A stretch of DNA of 56,568 nt, taken from NCBI GenBank assembly GCA_021324975.1, contig JAJPIA010000049.1, forward strand, positions 1 to 56,568. Direction: 5' to 3'. A program made the translations under genes and the position numbers. This document shows positions 33,312 through 41,030 of the stretch, one piece after another. The notes under the pieces are model-generated. The model made no database searches and had not been told where the DNA came from. It saw only the letters and a program-made list of their open reading frames with translations. Within the stretch, counting starts at the first letter, position 1. Every line of letters starts with the position of its first letter. This DNA comes from Bacillota bacterium. Its GTDB lineage: Bacteria > Sysuimicrobiota > Sysuimicrobiia > Sysuimicrobiales > Segetimicrobiaceae.

Positions 33312-33720
33312 GCGTCCCGCCGGTGCCGCGGGGATCTAGGAAGACGCTGAGCACGCTGCCGGCCTCACGGCGCGGCCGGCGGTCCAGCAGGGCGACGCCC
33401 CGGGCGTCCAGCGCGGCGATCGTCTGAGCCAGATCCGCGACCTCCAGGGCGACATGGTGGGCCCCCTCGCCGTGACGCCGCAGTGCCTCGGCAAAGGGCG
33501 AATACGGATCGAGGGGCTCGATCAATTCGAGCCGGGTCTCGCCGGCATCCATGAACGCGACGCGCCAGGCCCCGGGTCGCTCTTCCACGGCGACCGGGGC
33601 GAGGCCCAGTCCCCGTTCGTAGGTGTCCGCCGCCAGCGACGCGTCGCGCACGACGACCCCCACGTGGTGGATGCGGAGGATCCCGGGAAGCGTGTGTTCG
33701 GGCGCGCCCGAGTCGGGCAC
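33274..33720 (-). CDS. VOC-family protein, methylmalonyl-CoA epimerase-like
   Basis: 148 residues. Two beta-alpha-beta-beta-beta repeats: 'RIHHVGVVVRDASLAADTYERGLGL' and 'GAHHVALEVADLAQTIAAL', with the metal-binding His residues in 'HHVGV' and 'HHVAL' and Glu residues in 'RLELIEP' and 'GTLIELVQ'. This matches methylmalonyl-CoA epimerase/glyoxalase I-like folds. Start GTG 33720 has GAGGAGG upstream on this strand. No mutase gene is nearby, so the epimerase role is inferred and another glyoxalase-type activity is possible. Confidence 0.78.
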   Translation of the reverse strand: MPDSGAPEHTLPGILRIHHVGVVVRDASLAADTYERGLGLAPVAVEERPGAWRVAFMDAGETRLELIEPLDPYSPFAEALRRHGEGAHHVALEVADLAQTIAALDARGVALLDRRPRREAGSVLSVFLDPRGTGGTLIELVQQIRSGA

Positions 33721-33925
33721 GGCGTACCTCCTCGCGCAATAGATGTCCAGGCGTGCCTTCCTATCGTGCGGACAGGAGTCCTTCCGGCGTCGGACCGCGA
33801 GGGATGGGCGTGCCGAGGGCGAAGCGGGATACGATGTTGCCGCGCGAGGCACCAGCGACGTTGTGGGAGGGAGCCGTGAGGCAGGCGGCATGGGGCCGGC
33901 CCGGGCAGCCGGTGGGGGGTGGCTC

Positions 33926-34750
33926 GTGGCGTTGAAGCCGGCCGATCTCAGCCGGATGCGTGTGCTCGATCTCTCGCAGAACTTCAGCGTGGACTCGCCT
34001 CCGTTTGCGTTCTACGAGGGCCCCACGGTGAAGTGGGTCAAGAAGATGGCGTTCGAGGGGGTCAACGCGCAACTCATCAGCAGCACAAACCACATCGCGA
34101 CGCATCTCGATTCCCCGCTGCACTTCAACGACCCCGGTCCGGACGTGGCGGGCATTCCGCTCACCGAGTTGCTCGGCCCCGCGTGCATCGTTGACCTCAC
34201 CCAGTTCGGTGTGGGCGACTACGACATCTACGGTCCGGAGCACATGGAGCGCTGGGAGAAGCGGTACAAAACCCGCATCCAACGGGGCGACATCCTCGTG
34301 ATCCACACGGGCTACCACCACTACTACAACGAGGACTGGTACAAGGTCCGCAACCGCGACAAGCCCAACCTTCCGCGGGCCTTCCTCCGCCATCCGGGAC
34401 CGCAGGCGGAGTTTTGCGACTGGGTGCTCGACCGGGGTATCCGCTGGCTGGCCGTCGACGCGATCTCGACCGACCATCCGTTCAATACCAATGTGCGGCG
34501 GGCGCGTCCCGATCTGATCCCGGAGGTGGAGCGGAAGCTCGGCATGCCGATCGACCAGGCGTTTCCGTGGCCCCACGCCTATCAAGCCACGCACACGTAC
34601 CTCTTCCCGAAAGGCGTGTTTCACGTGGAAAACGTGGGTGGGATGATCGACGAGGTCCTCAACATGCGCGTGTGGTTCGGCGCGTTTCCGTTCCGCTTCA
34701 AGGGCGGGGAAGCCGCGTTCTGCCGCTGCTTCGCCTTCGTGCAGAAGTAG
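33926..34750 (+). CDS. cyclase-family (kynurenine formamidase-like) metal hydrolase
   Basis: 274 residues of the PF04199 family. The metal site is 'NHIATHLDSPLHF' (His56, His60, Asp62), with 'DILVIHTGY' and 'VDAISTDHP' as later conserved blocks. Relatives include kynurenine formamidase, isatin hydrolase and polyketide cyclase-like hydrolases, acting on amides or cyclic imides. GTG 33926 is preceded by GGTGGGGGG. The next gene (CoA transferase) begins eight bases after the stop, suggesting that the hydrolysed acid is activated to a CoA thioester. Confidence 0.82.
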   Translation: MALKPADLSRMRVLDLSQNFSVDSPPFAFYEGPTVKWVKKMAFEGVNAQLISSTNHIATHLDSPLHFNDPGPDVAGIPLTELLGPACIVDLTQFGVGDYDIYGPEHMERWEKRYKTRIQRGDILVIHTGYHHYYNEDWYKVRNRDKPNLPRAFLRHPGPQAEFCDWVLDRGIRWLAVDAISTDHPFNTNVRRARPDLIPEVERKLGMPIDQAFPWPHAYQATHTYLFPKGVFHVENVGGMIDEVLNMRVWFGAFPFRFKGGEAAFCRCFAFVQK

Positions 34751-34758
34751 GCGCGTCG

Positions 34759-35940
34759 GTGCATCCGCTCGACGATCTGACGGTGATCGACATGACACGC
34801 GCCCTGGCGGGGCCGTACTGCACGATGATGCTCGCCGATCTCGGAGCGCGCGTGATCAAGATCGAGACCCCGGGCGCCGGCGACGACACGCGCGGCTGGG
34901 GGCCGCCGTTTGTCCGCGGGGAGAGCGCCTACTTCATGAGCGTCAATCGCAACAAACGGAGCGTCACGCTCAACCTCAAGGCGGACCGGGGACGGACGTT
35001 GCTGTGGAAGCTGCTCGCCGGCGCGGACGTGCTCGTGGAAAACTTCCGTCCGGGCACGATGGATCGCCTCGGCTTCGGCTACGAGGCCGTCCACGCCGCG
35101 CTGCCCCGGCTCGTGTACTGCTCGATCTCCGGGTTCGGCCAGACCGGGCCGTACCGCGAACGGCCGGCCTACGATCTCATCGTGCAGGGCATGGGCGGGC
35201 TGATGGGGATCACCGGCGAGCCGGACGGCGCCCCGATGCGCGTCGGCGTGGCGGTGGCGGACATCTGCGCGGGGATGTTCGCCGCGTTCGCCATCCTGGC
35301 CGCGCTCCGCGCGCGCGAGCGGACCGGCGCGGGCCAATGGGTGGACGCGGCGATGCTCGACGGCCAGGTCGCGTGGATGACCTACATGGCAGCCAACTAC
35401 TTCGCCACCGACCGGGATCCCCCACGGGTAGGGTCGGCCCACACGAACCTCGTCCCGTACCAGCCGTTTGCGACCCGGGACGGCTTTGTCAACGTAGCCG
35501 TGGGCAACGATGCGCAGTGGCAGCGGTGCTGCGGGGCCCTGGAACAGCCCCTCGCCGCCGATCCGCGGTTTGCCACGAACGCGGACCGGGTCGCGCACCG
35601 GGCCGAGCTCATCGCGCTGCTCGCGCCGGTGTTTCGCACCCGCGCGACCGCGGAGTGGGTGACCCGGCTGCTGGAGGCCGGCGTGCCGGCCGGCCCGATC
35701 TCGCGGATGCATGAGGTGATGACGGACCCGCAGGTGCAGGCGCGCGACATGGTGGTCGAGGTCGAGCATCCGCGCGCCGGGCGCGTGCGGGTCACGGGCG
35801 TCCCCGTGAAGCTCTCGGCGACGCCGGGCGCGGTCCGGACCCCGCCGCCGGCGCTGGGCGAGCATACCCACGCCGTGCTGCGCGAGCTCGGCGTGGGCGA
35901 CGAGGAGATCGCAGCGCTCCGCACGGAAGGGGTGATTTAA
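34759..35940 (+). CDS. CaiB/BaiF family (class III) CoA transferase
   Basis: 393 residues. Family blocks: 'LDDLTVIDMTRALAGPYCTMMLADLGARVIKIE' start (landmark), 'FRPGTMDRLGFGY', 'ISGFGQTGPY', the region of the catalytic Asp in 'AYDLIVQGMGG', and 'GAGQWVDAAMLDG'. Such enzymes move CoA between organic acids such as formyl-CoA/oxalate, carnitine or succinyl-CoA donors. GTG 34759. It is followed two bases later by accDA. The substrate is unknown; an operon with the cyclase-family hydrolase is likely. Confidence 0.9.
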   Translation: MHPLDDLTVIDMTRALAGPYCTMMLADLGARVIKIETPGAGDDTRGWGPPFVRGESAYFMSVNRNKRSVTLNLKADRGRTLLWKLLAGADVLVENFRPGTMDRLGFGYEAVHAALPRLVYCSISGFGQTGPYRERPAYDLIVQGMGGLMGITGEPDGAPMRVGVAVADICAGMFAAFAILAALRARERTGAGQWVDAAMLDGQVAWMTYMAANYFATDRDPPRVGSAHTNLVPYQPFATRDGFVNVAVGNDAQWQRCCGALEQPLAADPRFATNADRVAHRAELIALLAPVFRTRATAEWVTRLLEAGVPAGPISRMHEVMTDPQVQARDMVVEVEHPRAGRVRVTGVPVKLSATPGAVRTPPPALGEHTHAVLRELGVGDEEIAALRTEGVI

Positions 35941-35942
35941 TC

Positions 35943-37697
35943 ATGTTCCGCCGCCGCGCCGCCGCGCACCCGGTCGCCTGCCCTTCCTGCGGCCTCGAGC
36001 ACACGCGCGCGGCGCTCGAAGAGCGCCAGTACGCGTGCGCCGGCTGCGGGCGGTTGCTGGCGATGCCGTCCGCGGCCCGGACCGCGTTGCTCGCGGATCC
36101 CAGGACGTTTCGCGAGGTTGACCGCCATCTCATCTCGGTCGACCCGCTGAGCTTCATCGACCGCCGCCCGTATCGCGAGCGGCTGCAGGAGGCGCAGCGG
36201 CAGACCGGGCTGCGCGAGGCCGTGACGACCGGATTCTGCCGTATCGGCGGCCGCCCAGCGATGCTCGCGGTGTTCGACTTCGAGTTTCTGGGCGGCACGA
36301 TGGGCTCGGTCGTGGGGGAGAAGGTGGCGAACGCGTTCGAGCATGCTACGCGCCGGCGCGTTCCGATCGTCTGTGTCGCGGCGAGCGGCGGCGCGCGCAT
36401 GCAAGAGGGCATGCTGTCCCTCATGCAGATGGCAAAGGTGTCCGCCGCCGCAGCGCGGCACGACCGCGCCGGGCTGGCCTTTATCTCCGTGCTCACGGAT
36501 CCCACGTTCGGCGGGGTGACCGCGAGTGTGGCCTCCCTCGGCGACGTGATCCTCGCCGAGCCCGGCGCGCAGATCGGCTTCGTGGGGCCGCGGGTTATCC
36601 AGCAGACGAGCGGGCAGGCGCCGCCTCCCAATTCCCATCGGGCCGAAACGCTGTGCCGCAATGGGTTGCTGGACCTCGTCGTGCCGCGCCCGCAACTGCG
36701 CAAGACCATCGCGTACCTCGTCGGGCATCTCAGGCCGTTGCCCCCCGCGCGCGGGCGCGCGGGACGGCTGCCGGCGGGCGTCGAACGCCAAGCGCTGCCG
36801 GCCTGGGAGGAAGTGCGCCTGGCGCGGCACACCGCGCGCCCCACGGCGCTCGACTATATCGAGCGCGTGACGACCGGGTTCGTCGAGTTGCACGGGGATC
36901 GCGAGGGCGGCGATGATCCGGCGATCGTGGGCGGACTCGCGGAGATCGACGGGTTGCCCGTCATGATCATCGGCCACGAGCGCGGCGGCACGCCGGAGGC
37001 GCTGGAAGCCCACCACCGCGGCGCCGCCGGTCCCGCCGGTTACCGCAAGGCGCTCAGGCTGATGCAGCTCGCCGCGAAGTTCCACATCCCGGTGGTGACG
37101 CTGATCGACACGCCGGGCGCCGACTCCACCTATGAGGCCGAGCGGCAGGGGATCGCGCAGGTGCTGGCGCGCTCGCTGGCCGCCATGACGGTGTTGCCGA
37201 CGCCCATTGTATCTGCGATTATCGGTGAAGGGGGCAGCGGGGGGGCGCTCGCTCTCGGCGTCGCGGACCGCGTACTGATGCTCGAGCATGCCATTTACTC
37301 GGTGATCTCGCCGGAGGGCGCGGCGGCGATCCTGTACCGCGACGCCGCGCAGGCGGCCTCACTGTCTGAGGCGCTCAAGCTGACCGCGCACGACCTCCGC
37401 CGGCTGGGGGTCATCGACGTGGTCGTGCCGGAGCCCGAGGGCGGCGCACATCTCGATCACGCCGCCGCGGCCGCGGCGTTGCGCCGGCACGTGGTCGCGT
37501 CGCTCATGGCGCTCCGGCGCGTGCCGCGGGAACGGCTCCTCGCGGGACGCTACGCCAAGTACCGCCACATCGGCCGCACCGGCGTCTACTGGCGCGAGAT
37601 CGTGCGCGCCGAGATGCAGGACGTTCTGGACGCCATCGCGCGGCGCCTGCCGAGGGGCGAGGGACCGTCGCGCCGGACTAGCGCGCAGCGAGGGTAA
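35943..37697 (+). CDS. accDA: fused acetyl-CoA carboxylase carboxyltransferase (AccD-AccA)
   Basis: 584 residues. The beta part comes first: zinc ribbon Cys13, Cys16, Cys32 and Cys35, then the crotonase-like domain with 'GGTMGSVVGEKVANAFEHA' and 'ASGGARMQEG' (to about 270). The alpha part follows from about 295: 'ALDYIERVTTGFVELHGDR', 'HIPVVTLIDTPGA' and 'GEGGSGGALALG'. In most bacteria these are two genes; the single chain guarantees 1:1 stoichiometry and is known in some Actinobacteria-like and deep Terrabacteria lineages. It makes malonyl-CoA. No biotin carboxylase or BCCP gene lies in this window. Confidence 0.94.
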   Translation: MFRRRAAAHPVACPSCGLEHTRAALEERQYACAGCGRLLAMPSAARTALLADPRTFREVDRHLISVDPLSFIDRRPYRERLQEAQRQTGLREAVTTGFCRIGGRPAMLAVFDFEFLGGTMGSVVGEKVANAFEHATRRRVPIVCVAASGGARMQEGMLSLMQMAKVSAAAARHDRAGLAFISVLTDPTFGGVTASVASLGDVILAEPGAQIGFVGPRVIQQTSGQAPPPNSHRAETLCRNGLLDLVVPRPQLRKTIAYLVGHLRPLPPARGRAGRLPAGVERQALPAWEEVRLARHTARPTALDYIERVTTGFVELHGDREGGDDPAIVGGLAEIDGLPVMIIGHERGGTPEALEAHHRGAAGPAGYRKALRLMQLAAKFHIPVVTLIDTPGADSTYEAERQGIAQVLARSLAAMTVLPTPIVSAIIGEGGSGGALALGVADRVLMLEHAIYSVISPEGAAAILYRDAAQAASLSEALKLTAHDLRRLGVIDVVVPEPEGGAHLDHAAAAAALRRHVVASLMALRRVPRERLLAGRYAKYRHIGRTGVYWREIVRAEMQDVLDAIARRLPRGEGPSRRTSAQRG

Positions 37698-37704
37698 AGT
37701 CTCC

Positions 37705-38760
37705 ATGCCGGCGCACGCGATGACGGCCGTGCGGAGCCTACTCGGGCGGTTGACCCGGGAGCTGGGGATCGATCTGGGGACGGCCAATACCCTCGTCTAC
37801 CTGCGCGGCGAGGGGATCGTGGTGCAAGAGCCCTCCGTCATCGCCCACCGGACCGATCGGAAGCGGGTGCTCGCGGTCGGCGACGAAGCCAAGCGCATGA
37901 TCGGCCGCACCCCTGCGGAGATCGTGGCAACGCGGCCGCTTCGCCACGGCGTGATCGCCGACTTCGACATTACGGCGTCGATGCTCGGCTACTTCATCCG
38001 CCGCGGGCTCGCGGGCCACACCTCCCGCCGCCCGCGGGTCATCGTCGGGATCCCGTACGGGGTGACCGAGGTCGAGAAGCGGGCGGTGCTCGACGCGACG
38101 ATTCAAGCCGGGGCGCGGGAAGCCTACCTGATCGAGCAACCCCTTGCCGCGGCGATCGGCGCGGGACTGCCGGTAGGGGAGCCCGTCGGCACCATGGTCG
38201 TCGACATCGGCGGCGGGACCACGGAGGTGGCCACGATCGCCCTCGGGGGCATCGTTACCGCCCGCAGCATCCGCGTGGCGGGTGATGAGATGGACGATAC
38301 GATCATTCAGTACGTGCGCAAGGCCTACAACCTCCTGATCGGCGAGCGCACGGCGGAGGAGATCAAAATCACGATCGGCTCCGCCTGCCCGCAGGACGAG
38401 GAGCCGACGATCAAGGCGCGGGGGCGCGATCTCATCTCCGGCCTCCCGCGCACCCTCGTGCTCACGAGTGCGGAAGTCCGGGAGGCCTTGGTCCCGCCGG
38501 TGCAGACGATCATCGAAGCGGTGCGCATGACGCTGGAGCAGACCCCGCCGGAGCTCGCGGCGGACGTGATGGACCGCGGCGTGCTGCTGACCGGCGGCGG
38601 GTCGCTGCTGCGCGGGCTCGGCACGTTGCTCGCCGACGACCTTCGGATCCCGATCCGCCCGACCGACAGCCCGCTCTGCGACGTCGTGGTCGGGACGGGG
38701 AAGGTGCTGGAGCAGATGGAAACGCTCCGCCGGGTGCTGCTCACGAGCAAGCACGTCTAG
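37705..38760 (+). CDS. mreB: rod-shape protein MreB/Mbl
   Basis: 351 residues of the actin fold. Phosphate 1 motif 'LGIDLGTANTLVY' near 20-31, 'VGIPYGVTEVEKRAV', phosphate 2 'MVVDIGGGTTEVA' near 163, and the adenosine motif 'LLTGGGSLLRGL' near 294. Membrane-associated filaments direct lateral wall synthesis. Single mreB-like gene without mreC, mreD or rodA beside it. It starts seven bases after accDA, an odd pairing of fatty-acid and shape genes that may link membrane supply to elongation. ATG 37720 is an alternative start. Confidence 0.93.
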   Translation: MPAHAMTAVRSLLGRLTRELGIDLGTANTLVYLRGEGIVVQEPSVIAHRTDRKRVLAVGDEAKRMIGRTPAEIVATRPLRHGVIADFDITASMLGYFIRRGLAGHTSRRPRVIVGIPYGVTEVEKRAVLDATIQAGAREAYLIEQPLAAAIGAGLPVGEPVGTMVVDIGGGTTEVATIALGGIVTARSIRVAGDEMDDTIIQYVRKAYNLLIGERTAEEIKITIGSACPQDEEPTIKARGRDLISGLPRTLVLTSAEVREALVPPVQTIIEAVRMTLEQTPPELAADVMDRGVLLTGGGSLLRGLGTLLADDLRIPIRPTDSPLCDVVVGTGKVLEQMETLRRVLLTSKHV

Positions 38761-38792
38761 GGCGCGCCCGTGCGCGGGAAGGCAGGCGTGGC

Positions 38793-39467
38793 ATGCACGA
38801 GGGCATCGAGGCCGGACGCGCGGAGGGACCGGGGCTCACGCCGCTCGAGGTCGGCGTTCTGTGCGGGTTGGTGGAGGGGCTGGGCGATCGCGGCATCGCG
38901 GCGCGACTCGGCCAGCCGGTGGCCGCCGTGAAACGCCACGTGCGGGAGATTCATCGCAAGCTGTTCCTCCGGCCGGAGGCGCTGGTCGCGACGTCCGGCC
39001 CCGTGGAGCGGGAACTCTTCGATGCGCCCGAGCTACGCGAGTTGGTGGCCTTGGAGATCGAGCGACGCTTCGTGGACGCGATCGCGGCGTCGCTCGGCGA
39101 GACCTCGGGCTGGTCCGCCTCGCGGGCCGCGATGCTGGCCGACTACCGGCAACGGCTCGTGGACCTCGACGCGGCCATCGAGCAACTCCGCCCCCGCATT
39201 GAGAGCGAGCGGCGCCGGTTCGCGGCCCGCGTGGCGGAGCCGCGGCCGGTCCGGCCCACGGCGCCCGCGCGCAAGGATGTGCGCGCCGCGGAACCGTCGG
39301 TGCTCAGAGGGCTCGTCCGCGGTTTCGCCGAGTTCGTAATGGCGGGGGCCGCCGGCCGGGAGGACGCCGTTCTCGGCTACGTGCGCGATGTGGTCGGCCT
39401 CGAGCTCGCCCACCGCCGGCGCACGCGCGAGCTGGACCGACGCTGTGCCGAACTCATGCGACGCTGA
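38793..39467 (+). CDS. LuxR-type HTH protein with coiled-coil tail
   Basis: 224 residues. An HTH of the LuxR/FixJ type lies at the N-terminus (about 14-60; 'LTPLEVGVLCGLVEGLGDRGIAARLGQPVAAVKRHV', cited as a landmark). Unlike response regulators there is no receiver domain. The rest is Arg/Ala/Glu-rich helix with heptad character (about 75-150) and a further helical C-terminus. It is 32 bp after mreB and could be a DNA-binding regulator or sigma-like factor for the mreB/accDA transcript. Function beyond DNA binding is unknown. Confidence 0.6.
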   Translation: MHEGIEAGRAEGPGLTPLEVGVLCGLVEGLGDRGIAARLGQPVAAVKRHVREIHRKLFLRPEALVATSGPVERELFDAPELRELVALEIERRFVDAIAASLGETSGWSASRAAMLADYRQRLVDLDAAIEQLRPRIESERRRFAARVAEPRPVRPTAPARKDVRAAEPSVLRGLVRGFAEFVMAGAAGREDAVLGYVRDVVGLELAHRRRTRELDRRCAELMRR

Positions 39468-39472
39468 CGCGG

Positions 39473-40462
39473 TCAGGCGCGGGCGCTGTCGGCCGCGGGC
39501 GGACTGGACGGCCGCGCATCCATGTTCGGCAGCGCCGCCTCGGCGAGCGGTGGGAACCGATAGATGGCGCTGAGCGCGCCGAGGAACCCCGCCAGCATGT
39601 CCGCTCCCGACGTCTCGCCCACCTGGGTCACGGCCCGCGCCGCCGTGGCCGCGGCCTCGGTGTCGCTCCCACCCAGCGCCGTGAGCAGCGGCTGCCACCG
39701 CTCCGCAACCTCGCCCGCGTGCGCGGCCCGCAGGTAGGCCGCGCTGATCTCGTGCGTCCGCGGCGCGGCGGTTTCGACGACCTGCTCGGCGATCTCCCGC
39801 AACGCGGCGTCCGGGCGCCGCTCCTGCGCCAGCGCGAGCGCGAGCAGCACACCCGCGAGAAAGTCATCCCCGGACGGGGTCAGCCCCGGACCGAGCCCCG
39901 CGAGTGACGCCGTGACAACCTTCAGACGCCGGCGGTTGCGCTGCGCGAGCCCGTCGACCAGGCCGGCGATGAGCGCGTGGCTTCGCGGAAAGTGCGCAAC
40001 ATCGTGCATGTTCTCGGGCAGGTCTTCCTCCCCGAGGTACGGGAGTAGCCGCGCGAGGCTGGCGGGCGACGCCGCGTCGACCGCCGCATGGTACACCGCG
40101 GCGAGGCCGCCCGACAGGACGAGGTCATCCGCGGCGAGGCCCGGGTACGCCTTGGGATCCCACAGTGTCCCGGCGCCGAGGCCGATGCGGACCGCGTCGC
40201 CGAGGTTGAGTCGCGCGCCGTCCCCGGTGACCGGTGTGCCGGCCGCCAGGTCCTGAAACATCGAGGCCGGCCCGGCCGGGATCACGATGCTGAACGGGCC
40301 GTTGCCGAGCGGTTGCTGCACGACGACGTACACGGTGCCGTCCTCGTCCAGGACATAGCAGCTCCGCGGGTGCGCCGCGAGCACCTCGCCGCTCCAGCCG
40401 GGCTCGCGCATGACGCGGGCCACCCGCCAACTCATCGACACAGCTTCGAACTCGTGCGCCAT
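39473..40462 (-). CDS. DUF2877 (AllH/YlbF-like) protein
   Basis: 329 residues. The family motif 'GLGPGLTPSGDDFLAG' lies near 189-203. DUF2877 includes AllH, a subunit of the oxamate carbamoyltransferase encoded with fdrA/allF and allG in allantoin-using bacteria. Neither partner is in this window. It lies 125 bp downstream of coxG on the same strand. A CATAAT -10-like box at 40473 leaves almost no leader, so translation may be leaderless from ATG 40462. The role here is unclear. Confidence 0.75.
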   Translation of the reverse strand: MAHEFEAVSMSWRVARVMREPGWSGEVLAAHPRSCYVLDEDGTVYVVVQQPLGNGPFSIVIPAGPASMFQDLAAGTPVTGDGARLNLGDAVRIGLGAGTLWDPKAYPGLAADDLVLSGGLAAVYHAAVDAASPASLARLLPYLGEEDLPENMHDVAHFPRSHALIAGLVDGLAQRNRRRLKVVTASLAGLGPGLTPSGDDFLAGVLLALALAQERRPDAALREIAEQVVETAAPRTHEISAAYLRAAHAGEVAERWQPLLTALGGSDTEAAATAARAVTQVGETSGADMLAGFLGALSAIYRFPPLAEAALPNMDARPSSPPAADSARA

Positions 40463-40472
40463 ACGTGCACCT

Positions 40473-40478
40473 ATTATG
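40473..40478 (-). promoter_or_regulatory. extended -10 element before the DUF2877 gene
   Basis: Read on the minus strand, TGCCATAAT places CATAAT about ten bases before the ATG at 40462, with no Shine-Dalgarno site in between. This predicts a leader of only a few bases. Confidence 0.4.
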
Positions 40479-40586
40479 GCATGCGAGCGACCGCGATGCA
40501 CGACCCCGCCGCGGTCGCGCTCGCGTTCGCCCGTGCCCTGCGCGGTCATGGGACGCCTCCGCGGCCCGGGCGCGCGCGGAGGGACG

Positions 40587-41030
40587 TCATGGGCTACGGG
40601 TGAGCTGCTGCTCGAGGCACTTGAAGAACTGCCCGATCAGCATCTTGCCGACGCCGCCCAGCATCCGCTGCCCGACCCCGGCGATGATGCCGCCGATCTG
40701 CATGTCTCCCACCCACTTGAGCACGGTATTCTCGCCCTGCGCCTCGAGATCGACGATCCCTTCGCCTTTCATGAAACCGCTGCCGCCGCTACCCTCCAGC
40801 AGGAGCTTGTAGTGCGACGGTGCCTGCTTGTCCGTGATGGACAGCGTGCCTTTGTAGCTGCCTCGGACCGCGGCGATCCCGATCGTCAGCGTGGCTTCGT
40901 ACCTGTCCGGCTCCAGCTCCTTGAGCTCGTGCAGCCCCGGCGTACAACGGCGAAGCGCCTCGGGGTCGTTGAGCATCTTCCACACGGTCTCGATCGGAGC
41001 GGGAAGCGTGTTGGTCCCTTCGAGTTTCAT
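40587..41030 (-). CDS. coxG: CoxG-like SRPBCC protein (CO dehydrogenase subunit G)
   Basis: 147 residues of the SRPBCC fold: 'KLEGTNTLPAPIETVWKMLNDPEALRRCTPGL' start (landmark) and 'VGDMQIGGIIAGVGQRM', as in CoxG, which helps place Mo-hydroxylases at the membrane or binds hydrophobic ligands (recent work ties mycobacterial CoxG to menaquinone delivery). The ATG overlaps the stop of the large-subunit gene by 4 bp and has GGAGGG just upstream. The C-terminus lacks a strong membrane anchor. Confidence 0.9.
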   Translation of the reverse strand: MKLEGTNTLPAPIETVWKMLNDPEALRRCTPGLHELKELEPDRYEATLTIGIAAVRGSYKGTLSITDKQAPSHYKLLLEGSGGSGFMKGEGIVDLEAQGENTVLKWVGDMQIGGIIAGVGQRMLGGVGKMLIGQFFKCLEQQLTRSP

